Source: Entoloma clypeatum (Eukaryota; Basidiomycota; Agaricomycetes; Agaricales; Entolomataceae). Taken from it: a DNA stretch of 64,000 nt. Below the pieces are notes generated by a model. The model did not search any database. It saw only the letters and a list, made by a program, of their open reading frames with translations, and was not told the DNA's origin. A program made the translations under genes and the position numbers. This document shows positions 11,395-22,876 of this stretch, piece by piece (position 1 is the first letter of the stretch; each line of letters opens with the position of its first letter). The DNA lies in NCBI GenBank assembly GCA_963565915.1, contig OY751492.1, positions 3,410,001 through 3,474,000 on the forward strand, read 5' to 3'.

Positions 11395-11728
11395 TAAGGT
11401 CCACAATATCGATTGTTAAAATGTTGATGGTACTTGTCTAGTGATCTAAACGAGTGTTTAGACCCAGTCTCCAAAAACCATCCTCTCGTATAGTTTATAA
11501 TTATACCCCCTACCTTAGGCTCCTAGCCCATCCGATAAACTGGCTGTGGTTCGGTTCGCGAACCTTTCGAGGCCGAACCCAACATTTTCGAGACAACATG
11601 TATAAATTGCTGATGTCGACGGAAAGGCGGCTCATTCAGCGTTGTTTCAAGTACAGATGGATTACATCTAAAAAGTTGCAAGCATGAAAACATAATATAA
11701 ATAGGGTGAATGACGCTTTATTTAAATA
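11395..11728. other. Intergenic, nothing recognised
   Basis: A/T-rich sequence between the mariner-like element and the 3' end of the Lon gene. No coding signal seen. Confidence 0.4.
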
Positions 11729-14700
11729 CTATAGTCGGCTTTCGAGCAACACAGCTTCCCGCCTCCAGCCCACCGCGTTCTTCCCAAACGCAGCCTCCAG
11801 CGCCTCCCAAACAGTGCGCACGAACACGAACTCCATTTCATTCCGTATCTCCAGCGCCACATCATGCTCCACGTCCTTCCGGTTCGCCCATGGGAGGATC
11901 ACTTTGGTTATCTGTGCGCGGTGTGCACCGAGGACCTGAAAGGGTTGAGCTTCAAGTCAGTCACATCAGGATAAGACCGGTGTAGAATCGATAATACCTT
12001 CTCCTTGATCCCACCAACAGGGGTCACCCGCCCTCGAAGGGTAATCTCACCCGTCATGGCGATGTTAGGGGGCACACAGGCCCCAGTCAGTAGCGATACG
12101 AAAGCACACGTCTAAGAAGGGGGGCGTGCTCAGTCAGCAGATCGCATGAAGAATCCTGATGCATACCATAGCAATCCCCGCACTTGGTCCATCCTTCTTC
12201 TGCGCCCCCGCAGGGAGATGCAAATGCACATCAATCATCTGCGGAACCTTCAACGGATCCTGTGCCCTCATATTCGTAATACACAGCTCATACGCATGCG
12301 TTTTCACCCAGCTCAGCGCAAGCTCCCCGCTCTCCTTGATCACCTCCCCCAGGCTCCCCGTCAACTTCAAGTGACCAGTCCCCGGCACCGCGATCGTCTC
12401 CACGGGCAATATGCCCCCCTCTCCCTGCCCCATGACGACAAGTCCATACACAACGCCTCTCCGTTCCTCCCGCTCCGTCTCTTCTCCATCCCACCGCGCA
12501 ATCCCCAGCATCTTCTCGATATCGTGCTCCTCCACTACTCTGCTATAACTCCGCTTCCCGGTCCCAGCAAAGATCACGCGCTCGGCGGCATCAATGTCCT
12601 TCGCCTCACCGCCTGCGTCCATGAACTCTGCCCACTGAACGGCTTTGTACCTCACCACACCCCCAATGGCGCGTTCCAGGCTGCGCACACCTGCTTCGCG
12701 GGTATAGCGGGTGGCGATCTGCAGCAGAGCGGGCTCAGTAATGATGACATGCGATTTGTCCAGCCCGTTCGCCTTTAGTTGCTTCGGCAGTAGGAAGCGT
12801 CGGGCGATGTGCAGCTTTTCGTCATAGGTGTAACCTGTTCAGCGGCATAATGAAAAGAAAGTGATTTACAAAGCGAGATATTAAACGTACCAGAGAGTTG
12901 GATCACTTCACATCGATCAAGGAGAGGGGCCGAGATAGTGTCAAGGGTATTAGCAGTACAAATGAAGAGAACTTGGCTGAGGTCGGTGGGGACGTTGACA
13001 TAGTGATCCTGAAAACAAGGACTCATAATGAAAACATGACGGCAAGAGCAGGAATATAACCAACATTAAACGTATGATTTTGCTCTGGGTCCAAAACCTC
13101 CAACAAAGCAGCGCCAGGATCTCCATGGAAGTTACTCTGTCCAATTTTATCAATCTCATCCCTACAGCAAGGGCGCAGGGAAAGGTCAGATAAATGCTCC
13201 GGAAGGAACAACCCTAACCCACAAGAGCATCACCGCATCTGGTCTCCCCGCCTTTCGAAGCGCTTGCACGATGAGACCAGGTCCGCTGGCGACATATGTC
13301 CGCCTATGGCCTCTGATCTCCGCTTCATCACGCACACCGCCAAGGGATATCCGCTGGAAAGGACGTCCCAATGCTTTCGCAACGGACTGCCCAAGTGAGG
13401 TCTTCCCAGTGCCAGGCGGCCCGACGAAGCTAGTAACCAAAAGTAAACGAGTGCAAGACGTAGACAGAGAGCGAGGAGTTAGCACATACAGCAGTATAGG
13501 CCCTTTGACACCCTTCTTTTCCGGCTTTGGTTGTTTCACGCCATTCTGTTGCGGTTGGAATTGCGAGTCCTGTTTGATCCCAGTGTCCGCCTCGTTAATC
13601 TTCTTAGCCACAGCAGCAGCCTCCACGGCCGCCTCTTCTCTCTGTCGCGCCTCTTCGGTCTGGGCATCACGTGCGGCATTCATCTGTTTCAGGCGCACGA
13701 CAGCTAGATACTCGATCAGCCGCTTCTTGATCTTCTCCAATCCAAAATGGTCCGCATCCAGCTGCGCGCGGGCGTTCGCAAGGAAGGTTCGATCTTGAAT
13801 GACAGGGGCAGAGCTCCCCGCCCGAGACCCAGACGATGACGATGAAGCGAGAGGGGAGGAGTTGGGCCAGGGTATCGAAGTTAGCCACTCCAGCTGAACG
13901 CCAATTTGAACGTGAAGACAGATTCGGAGATGCATTGAAAATGACGTACGTATGTCCTGATGACACCGTGCTCAACGCTACCCTGGGGTATTCGCTTCAA
14001 CCGCCTCCACTCCCTTACACCCATCTTGCGTTCTTCCGAGCCCTGCTCCATCGCCTCAATGCGGCGCTTCAAATCAGCCATGTCGTCCGCATCGTTCTGT
14101 TCATCATCGTCGAGTTCTGAAGCTCCGTGCATGCCATCTACACCCGCGAGAGGCGAGCTCGACGAGCTGTTGGGTCGCGTCAACGCCTGCAGCTCTCGTT
14201 GAATAGCAGCCAGCTGCTGACGCAGGAAGAACTCCTTCTGCTGCTTGGAAAGAGATTCATCTACCGCCGTCGCAATCTTCTTCGACACTTCTGATATATT
14301 AGTTTGTTTAGTGAATATCTCAGTGGCAAGTTTGAGCCGCTCCTCTGCATCCGGTGTGGCAAGTATGGCTGGGCGGCAATGAGAATAAAATACATATAAC
14401 AAAACAGGACACACCAAGTTTATCATTATACTCCCCATTGATGCTCCCAATTAACACATCGGCCATCCATGCCGCTCGGGAACTCGAGACGTCCTCCAGC
14501 ATCCCAGAGATCTTTATATAGCTTTCTCTTCGGGCGCTCTGAGAGGAGTCTCTCGCAATTCTATTAAGAAGCCTCAAAGCCGAAAGTCTGAACTTCTCGA
14601 CAGCCTCTCGGGATGGTATATGTTCCGTGGGAGGGTACTCCACATCGTGAGAGGTCAAATGGCCCTGCTGATCAGTGGACAACGAAGAGAGGTCCTTAGG

Positions 14701-15012
14701 GCCAATTAGTCGGATTCTTGTCAGACCATGCAGTGAAACGAGATAGGGCTGTCGCGGATTCCGTAGCGTGGGCTTCACCAGACGTAGTACACGAGCCGCA
14801 GTTCCCCATTCTGAAAGAACTGGCGTGCTATTGTCCGACGAGGGATTTGTCACGGGGACTGCAGCGATGACAGGAAGAGTGTCGGACTGGTCGATGAGAG
14901 CGAGGACAGCCTCGCCGATCTGCTGGGAGACAGGCATTGTGAACCGAGAGGACGGCAGGAGAATGAGTGGATTTGGCAGCGCCAGCACAGGAAGTCGAGA
15001 GTTCGTCATCAT
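11729..15012 (-). CDS. Peroxisomal Lon protease (ATP-dependent, S16 family)
   Basis: Nine exons (14415-15012, 13950-14368, 13490-13893, 13223-13429, 13065-13161, 12891-13008, 12167-12834, 11998-12111, 11729-11935) sum to 2,832 nt, or 943 residues, in one frame. N-terminal LON substrate domain ([17 protein letters not shown]), then coiled-coil [21 protein letters not shown]+ module with Walker A GPPGTGKT, Walker B region DEIDKIGQ, sensor FICTANTLD; protease domain with catalytic Ser in KDGPSAG and the partner Lys in GGIKEK. The protein ends -SRL, a PTS1 signal, and has no mitochondrial presequence, so it is the peroxisomal paralogue rather than the mitochondrial Pim1 type. It degrades damaged matrix proteins. 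An alternative start one codon downstream is possible (Met-Met). Confidence 0.93.
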
Positions 15013-15710
15013 TGTCCAGGGCGGGTGAATCGTAGAGGCGGGAAGTGAGGGCGGCGACGAGGAAATATATGCGCTGCTGGGGGTGTGGGACTTGGAGATC
15101 GCGGAGACCCACTTGAAATGGCCTTACACGTGACAGCAGGAATCGTATCCCGGACCCCGGTTCCCGGAAGCCGGGTCCCGAGTTCTAGTACCTTGTCATG
15201 ATTCAATTTAAATTCCACGTCGTTCAGGCAGAATTCTATGTACAGTTCGCCGGGCCCTTCTATTGCCTTCGGTCGGGTCTCCTATTATATGCGCTCGCGC
15301 GATGCATTCGCGGAAACCCCGTGGGAAACACCCCTTTCCATGCAAGAAAAAGTTCATTTCTCCGCAAGTTTCTCCGAGCTCAGTGAACTTGTTCTCGAGA
15401 CCTCTAGATGAAATATACTACCACAAACGTACGGTTTGTTCAAAGAAACCCACCTGCGTCAGACAACTGCTGATCGCTCCATCATTCTGGACAAGTTGAC
15501 AACATCCATGTTATTCATGGCAGGATTTACGTACATATTTTAGATTATACACGACTACTCATAGTCCCTTATAAAGATCTATAGTAGAGGAAACCTCCAG
15601 GCTCAAGATTCAAAAAAAAAACCTTTCGAGGTACAGCAAACACCCACCACAATCACACACCATCAATCAGGATCATAAGATCTCGAGTGAAAACGAGAAC
15701 CCCGCCTGCT
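15013..15710. other. Intergenic, Lon promoter side
   Basis: About 700 bp between the Lon start and the end of the ULS1-like gene, which are in tandem on the minus strand. A TATA-like stretch (TTATATGCGC) is visible near 15285. No coding sequence recognised. Confidence 0.45.
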
Positions 15711-18700
15711 TTAATCCTTCTTCGCAGGTGTCATGCCGAAGAGCTGAACAAGTCAGACAAGCTCCACATCAGCGCCCGAAAGTGTATTCTCATGAAGCCA
15801 GATAGACAGACATATTTGATATCCTTGACACTGAGCTTATGGAGCCGAGCTCCGGTCCCTTCTCCTAGCGCCGCCTCCGCGAGACCTGGAGATAGAGTGC
15901 CAATTAGGCCAACCCTCTGTAGCGATGCTTATATGGACATTCACGCACCGACTTTAACGTCTTGAAGTTTCAACATTCTGTGTTCAAGGAAACAGAGTAA
16001 AGTGAGAAGTGAGACGTTGTGGTGTGTAGTTTTACCTCTCCTCAATGGTGTTGGTGATAACCAACCGCTTGATGAAAACATCCTTCTCTTGTCCGATACG
16101 GTGCACCCTAGAAATCGTTATTGTTTGAACAACCTGAACATGACCAAGAAACGAACCTGTCATATGCCTGTGACTCCGAAGCATAATTCCAAGAGAGGTC
16201 CAAGCTTGAAAAAAACAATGCATTCGATCACTCCTTTTGGTTGACTCTACCGATGAAGTGGCATACTTAACAATGCGGTTCGCAGAAACCAAGTTCAATC
16301 TGCGGAACAGAAGTCAGCTTCATTATTCCTCCCAGAAAGAGAACGAAAGCATACCCAACACCACCACACCGCGTACTAGGGGTATCGACAGTCAACTACC
16401 TACTCCAAAGGACATATGTAGTTTGTATACCTGATCAAAATCACTTTGGGCCCTCCAGGATTTTGAAATGCCGTCAACACCACTCTCCTCGACGGCTGAT
16501 CCATCTTCCCATCGAATCTCAAACACTGAATCCCATGCTTCGAAAACATGATCTCCACCAAGTCAAGCATCGATGTCCCTGATCCACAATTCCATTAACC
16601 CCAAAGAACCCAAAAAAAACAAGAATGGGTCTTACACTGCGAGTATACGATCGTCTTATCCCCAGACGCCTCCCATTCCTTCAGCATATCCATCAACATC
16701 AACATCTTCGCGCTCGGCTCCATCTCGTCATCTCCTCGCCTCCAAGTATTGATCGTAGCTTGCGAGGGTCCGTCCTCACTCCTCGGCCGCTTCGTATCCA
16801 ACTTTCTTGCATAATACTCCTTCCCATTCGCCTTCTTCTGCGGACTTACATCGACCTTGACGATCTCAATATCGTCATCGTCATCGTCATTCTCTGCTGT
16901 GCCACCCTTATCTTCCAACGGAACCGAAATCTGGTCCAGCGTGAGATCAATCGCCTCATCCTGATTCAAGGAAGGCATATACGGTGAGCAGCTGCACAGG
17001 AAACTCAAAAGGCAGCACTAAGCGCTCACCTCATCCTCATCCTCATCACTCTCCACCTTCTCCTTCCTCACCCTTTTAGTCGGCCGTAAATCAAGCATAC
17101 TCGAAACATCCGGCATATCGTCATCCGAGCCATCCAACCCCCTCTCCTCAAACGTCTTCTCAGGAGTCGGCGACCTCGTTCTCATCTCCACATCACCGTC
17201 CGAGCTTCGTTTCTTGACGAGGCGACTCTTCTTACGACGCATGGCTCTTGCATGCTTGGAGATCTCCTCGTCGGAGGGTTCAAAGGCGGCGAACTTGAAG
17301 ACCTTGTGTATACTCAGATCAACCATTCTCTTGCATGTTGGGCCTATGACCATTAAGTTGCTGTTCAAACGAAGTCGAGGAAAGTGCTTACAGGGCCTAT
17401 GACCTTTGGCTGCGGCTTCTTCGTAGGCCTTCTCCGCCGCAATGTTAGCCTTCTCGTTCCCTTCTCCACTGTAAAAGTCGCGTTGAAATATGCCCCCGGG
17501 TCCAGGGGGGGAACGCACAAAATACCATCATGTTCAATGGGAGCCTGACTCAAGTTCATCAAGCAGTCTGTCACTCGTTTCAGCGTCAAGAATCGGGGCA
17601 TTGGGAGGGAAACCCAAACCAAAACAGATTTCGTGACTACACATCAACACTCGGCCTGTATCATTCATGAGTACTGAGAGAACCGTTAGTTGGAATACTA
17701 GTCGAAGCACAATTGGACATACTGTCTTTACAGACAGGGCAAATCGCTTCAGGCGTATCAGCCTCATCTGAAAAGTCGAGGACTTCAGTGGCCAAAGCCC
17801 GCGCTAAGAACCTGAAATGAATGAAACACGATAGGAATGGAGATCGCGGAGCGAAAAAGAGGTGCGGACCTCTGTTTGACCTATGATTGATTGGCGTTAC
17901 TGAGTGGGAAAAAAGACGACAGAAGAATTTTCTCACTTCCGCGACCCAAGGGCTACCCATAGTTTTCCTGGCTCTCCCAAGTTCCTTCTCGCCTTCGCCA
18001 GCCATAAGAAGAGTGGGATCTTCGTACTCGTCCGCTTGTGACTAGAAATATTGGGCAAAGATCGATTGTTAAGGAGGAAAACAGATCGGTAGTAAACATA
18101 CAAGGATGAGATTCGGATGGCAACAAAGCTGACGCATCCTAAGAATCATCACCTAAGGGATAGAAAAACATGTTGCTTGGTTCGCGCATTACAGGCGAGA
18201 GTGAATGCATACGAGGACAGCAGCGTGGCTAAGATGGCAGTCATCATTTATAGAACGAAAAAAAAAACGAAAGTAAAAGACAGACTTCTTGACCAGAGTT
18301 CTTTCTCGAATGAACTTATTCAACCGGATCTTGCTTCGTGACTCAAAAGAGTTGTAAAGCTGCACATATTTTCAAGATGCAAGAAAAGACGCGCAGGGGA
18401 AAAAAAAAGACCGACATCTTGTTCGTCTGGCGAAAACTGGACTTTCACCAATTCAATATCTTTCGGTGGGAGTTGCAAGATTGGTTTGCCCTCTAACAAC
18501 GAGTCTTTCGTGCGTCGAAGAAGGAGAGGTTTCAAGATAGCTTGGGCACGTGAACCTGCCAAGAAGGGGCGTTAAACAGTGAGACAGCTCGATATACCAA
18601 TACTGACCAGCAAGTGGCGCATCTTCCACCTGGACTTTGGCCTGGACAAAGGTTATACCATGAGGTTCACGCCCTTGGGATACATAACGGATCATACGAT

Positions 18701-20472
18701 GTGCTCGTTGAAGGAAACCCAGTCATTCCAGGGACGAAACCGTCCAAATCGTATGAGGCCATATATATCAGCCCTTGCAAAAATCGCGTAAAGACTGAAC
18801 GTCACAAGCCCGCATGCAACTCACAAAGTATTTGTAACGGGTGTCCCTGTCAACATCCACCGATATTTGGCTTTGATGTGAGCCAGACTGATACTGGCGC
18901 GGGTGGCGCTGTCACGAGAAAATAAGCACACGGGTTGGGATATGCTCGCATGGCAGGTTCTGACCGATTGCGAATAAACTGCGCTTCATCAGCGACAGCA
19001 CGATAGAACTTTGCACGGGCAAGAATCCCACTGGAGCGCGGTTGGTCGATCAGAAAGCATGAGGGGCTGCATCTGAGCGGCGCACCCATTGTCTGCCAGC
19101 CATTCTGCTTCTTCATCTGGCTGAATATCTTTCGGAATATTGAAATCCCCCATTAAGGTATGGTACGTCGTAACGATGACCTGTCAAACATCAACTCATG
19201 TAAGGGAGAGATGAAGGTGGGACATACATCGTATTTCTTCAGATCGGACATTTTCTGGAGGAAGGAGGCCACTAAATTAGCACATCGAGAGCTTTTCATT
19301 CACAAAATGAGGCAGACTGCCTTTATTTTATCTTTGCCGTGGTGGATATGGACAGTGAACATCCCGTTAGTCTTACTTTCGACTTCGTCTTTCCACTAGA
19401 AGAACCAATGTAAATGAATGACAACGTAGTTGAGACAAGGTTCACTTGCCTGTTGCAGCAAAGCTGCAGGTACGATGATAAGAGTCGCTTTGCACTCTTG
19501 GTTCATGTCTGCAGGATTCTTTACCATAGTAGCAATCATTTGCACCGTTTTACCTGTGACTTCGTGAATAATAAAGCTACCTATTGCCAGCACAAAACTA
19601 ACCGAGACCCATGTCATCACTGGGAAGGATAAGTCGTAAGAGGTGCATGTAAAGAAGGGAAACGGCGGAAAACCTACGCCAAAATCCCACCCCTCTCCGA
19701 ACTATCTTCCCTTGCTAACATCCTATGAAGAAAGAAAACGATAAGACAACTCCTTTCATACTAAAAAGGAAATTGAACGTACCAGGCGACCCCAATCACC
19801 TGATGATCAAGGAGACGGACCTCCATGCCTGGTAGCAGGTCTCTCTCGCTGGGATTCCGAGAAAATGACCATAGGATATGAGAATTCACGGATATACACC
19901 TACTCTTGAAGTCCAAGGGACTCTCTTGCTTTTGCAACACTCAGACCATGGCTAAGGTTGTCGATAGCATGCGTTACGAACTCTGCCATCCTTTGAAAAC
20001 ACAGCGATGAATAATTTTGTGGCCATGTCCTAATACTCCCATTGACAACGTACTTTTCCATTTGATCAGGACCCCCATGGTCAATCCCCAGGATAGGTGT
20101 TTCTGTGTCGTAGTTGAGCCTAAAGCCTCCGGTATTCTTTTTCTGGGATGGGCTTAAGAGCGCCGCAATATTTACGGCATCGTGCTCTGATAGGAAAAAG
20201 TGTGAGCACTTGACATCACGACTTTCAAAGCCCGGATCATGCTCACCAGTTTTCGCTCCCAAACTGCGCATCCGATCAGCTCCAGCACTATCAACATTCT
20301 GGCGGCCGCTCGTTTGTGTTCCGCTCGATTGAGGTTGAAAGTAATGGTCGATTGTATTCAATGTGTTGCAGTTTTTGGCAGGGGTCTGGGGACCTTGACT
20401 CGCGCGAGGGGTGAAAGAGTTGTCGAGGGCATCCAGAAGTGAGGAGGTCTTGCTTGACACGGCACTTGCCAT
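15711..20472 (-). CDS. SNF2-family DNA translocase with RING finger, ULS1/RIS1 type
   Basis: Many-exon gene starting MASAVSSKTSSLL at 20472 and ending ALFGMT-like (LFGMTPAKKD) with the stop at 15711. The first helicase lobe opens with LPGMEVRLLDHQVIGVAW; motif I is DDMGLGKT, split by an intron between Gly and Lys; motif II is DEAQFIRNR (about 18985); motif III is LTGTPVTN (18830-18853). A C3HC4-like RING is inserted: CPVCKD near 17720, CSHEICF, and CPTCKR near 17345, separated by an unusually long insert. The second lobe has LRFDGKMDQPSRR and motif VI VHRIGQEKDVFIKRLV; the tail is LAEAALGEGTG. Family members are SUMO-targeted ubiquitin ligases that clear chromatin proteins. One intron at about 19270-19315 would need a GC-AG donor, since reading through meets a TGA; check for a frame break there. 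Confidence 0.85.
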
Positions 20473-20691
20473 TCCAACTTGAACGCGAATGTAGACTGTG
20501 ACACGAAAGGCGTGATGGTCACGACTCCGCGACGCGTTCCGGGTCCGACACCCGAACTGATTCATTTCCCTACATACTATCGCCGAGTCAGGTCGAGTCC
20601 ATGGTATGTGGGTTTTATTTCTACGATGAAAGCTGATCATGTTAAAATACAGTCCAAACGCCTTTGCAACCGTTAAGTAAATAATATTCAA

Positions 20692-21018
20692 TCAATAAAC
20701 GGCTCCCCGTCTTCCCATTCCGCGTCGTCTGCCTGTACGACGGTAACTCTTTCGAGACCCACAGCACCGACAACATAATATATCTGTGATGACATCGAAT
20801 ATAGTGACGATTACCTTGGTGAGGAGAGGAGAAGTGAGCAAGCATCAAAGAGAAACTGCATGAACGCACAGTTGTTATCGCACTGATGATCGTCATTAGA
20901 ACACCGGCGATGGCAGATATTATGGCGTTTATGCCACGCCCAATGGCTGAAAAAATGCTACCCTGTCGAGAGCACCGTCATGCTTGAGATTAAATTGTCG
21001 AGGTAAGACCCTCACCAT
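20692..21018 (-). CDS. 72-residue hydrophobic Cys/Arg-tailed protein with an ATG-only first exon
   Basis: Three exons: the ATG alone (21016-21018), 20870-20962 and 20692-20814, with introns of 53 and 55 bp. The frame is exact and gives 72 residues. The N-terminal half is one long hydrophobic stretch (FSAIGRGINAIISAIAGVL, MTIISAITTVIVTIFDVITD), likely one or two membrane helices. A Cys cluster follows (ILCCRCCG), then an Arg-rich tail (RRTGRRRGMGRRG). This fits a small protein family I know from many agaricomycete genomes, for which I know no function. It sits 219 bp upstream of the ULS1-like gene on the same strand. ORF callers miss it because of its short exons. Confidence 0.68.
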
Positions 21019-22800
21019 GCTTTCTGCTAGGAATGATACGAGTGAATTGTTATTGCCTTGACGAGAGGAGGGTGCTTTATATGCAAAAGGTGGCTGCCAA
21101 TGACGTTCAATCTTTGGAGTGTATGATGGAGTTCCCCGCGGTGTTAGTGACGTCACCTTCATTGGTTCCAAATCGCATGGCTTTCTTGGTCATCCCCCTC
21201 ATTCCATTTTGCGTGTTATCCCAAGACAAAGAACTCTATGGACCCAATCTAAAACATTGGACATGACCTGACAAGTGGCTACAGTTGATGGTACGAATGA
21301 TAATGTGTGTCGCTGACGATGAGGCCTCAAGGTCTCCCTGTAACTTAGCAGGAGGTTGAAACGCTGGCAGTTGGATGGCATTGGTGGGCATCAATGAGGT
21401 TTAAACAGAATGAGTTGAGGATGGCATATGCAAAGTCCATGGAGTGCCTCAAATATTGATCATTTACACTGCTCTCCATCCAAGGTGACATTTGAGGCGG
21501 CGGAGGCGCTCAGCGATTGCATGGGGTACCGGTTCTACTCCATAGCCATTCAAATATTGTGGCTTAAGCGTTTGATAGCGCGTCGATGTAGGCAACATCA
21601 AGGGTGATCATGTACATGGTCATCTGCGCTCAAATGGATTGCACCACTTCCATTTGGCATCTAATTGTCGTTAGACAGGTCCGAACCAGGCTGGTGCTGC
21701 CGGCGCTGCACCTTCAGTAGGGATTCAAAGACGCATCGAGACAAGGAGTTTTTCACGAACCAGCGCCCACGACATTAGCAGACACAATCTGAGTCATGGC
21801 ATGCTCGTACGCTAATGCGCTCCCAACGTCATCAGGAGTCGCACAATTGACGGCGTTGCTAGCTGGACAGCATGAATACGGTCAGCATGGCACATTGATG
21901 AGATGAGTGACCCACCTTGCTCTCCCTGACTAGGAGGGTGTATCGATGTGCTTCATAGAGGTTTCTCCTAAGGAGTCGGCGGATTAGCGGGAGGGAGTTG
22001 AACTCGTTGATCCTCAGATTGTTAGGTATCTTACATAAAATTTCGACTAACACTTCTCTGTCAATGTCATCACTTCAACTTGCGAGAGCCTCAGAGGCGG
22101 TTCTGCGATCCTCATACAAGTGTATGCTTATACTTGGGTTCACACCCAATTTATATTTGGAATTCAACATCACTCTTCGTGAGACGTGGACGAGGCTGTT
22201 TCACCCGGTCTAAGTGCCAAGTTCGTAGCCAGTAGATTGGCACCGAGGATGAATAGGAACTCTGAGTCCTTGATCATGAAATATACGTATGCATGAGAGG
22301 GGGCCGCGAGAAATCGCGACGTCAGAAGGATTGCGCCCCTACGACCCCGCACGAACGGACTGTGGCTTGGCATATCCCGGCCATTTGAAGTTAACCTGAG
22401 GCTAAGATGGGGAGGGGGTTGCGCCATAAAATCAATGACAGGGAGCAACCGAAAAGTAGCAGTTCACCGGCCGAGAATCGAAGTTATGGTGAGAGATGGA
22501 CGAGCCAGGAACGACAATGTGCCGAACCTGGGACCCCCAGCATCCATTTCAGGTTCGGATATCACATGGTCAAGCTGTGACAGGATGGTGCGGGATTCGC
22601 GGGAGGAAAGGCGATCACCCAACATGTGGCTGCGGCCCAGCGGCTCTCAGCGGTCAGAAGGATTGCGTCAAGGTTCTTTAGTGCAGCGACCGTCGCCTTG
22701 GCGTTAACGAGGCCGAAGCGAGAACATCCTTGAGTCAATGTTGATTACTTACCCGATCGATATTGATTGATTTAGCTCATGACGCTTCTTCCTCGCGGAG
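21019..22800. other. Long intergenic region without a confident gene
   Basis: About 1.8 kb. A minus-strand patch at about 21775-21865 reads like coding sequence after an acceptor (NCATPDDVGSALAYEH), but I could not extend it with splice sites in either direction. The rest shows no family I recognise. The promoter of the GH3 gene lies at the right end. Confidence 0.35.
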
Positions 22801-22812
22801 GTATTTATATAA
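22801..22812 (+). promoter_or_regulatory. TATA box of GH3 copy 1
   Basis: GTATTTATATAA lies about 65 bp before the ATG at 22877, the same spacing as for the APH-family gene. Confidence 0.5.
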
Positions 22813-22876
22813 GAACCCACTCCTAAAATGTTGGCTGCAACCTTTCAGTTTTTACTTACTCTCGTCCAGCTGCAGG

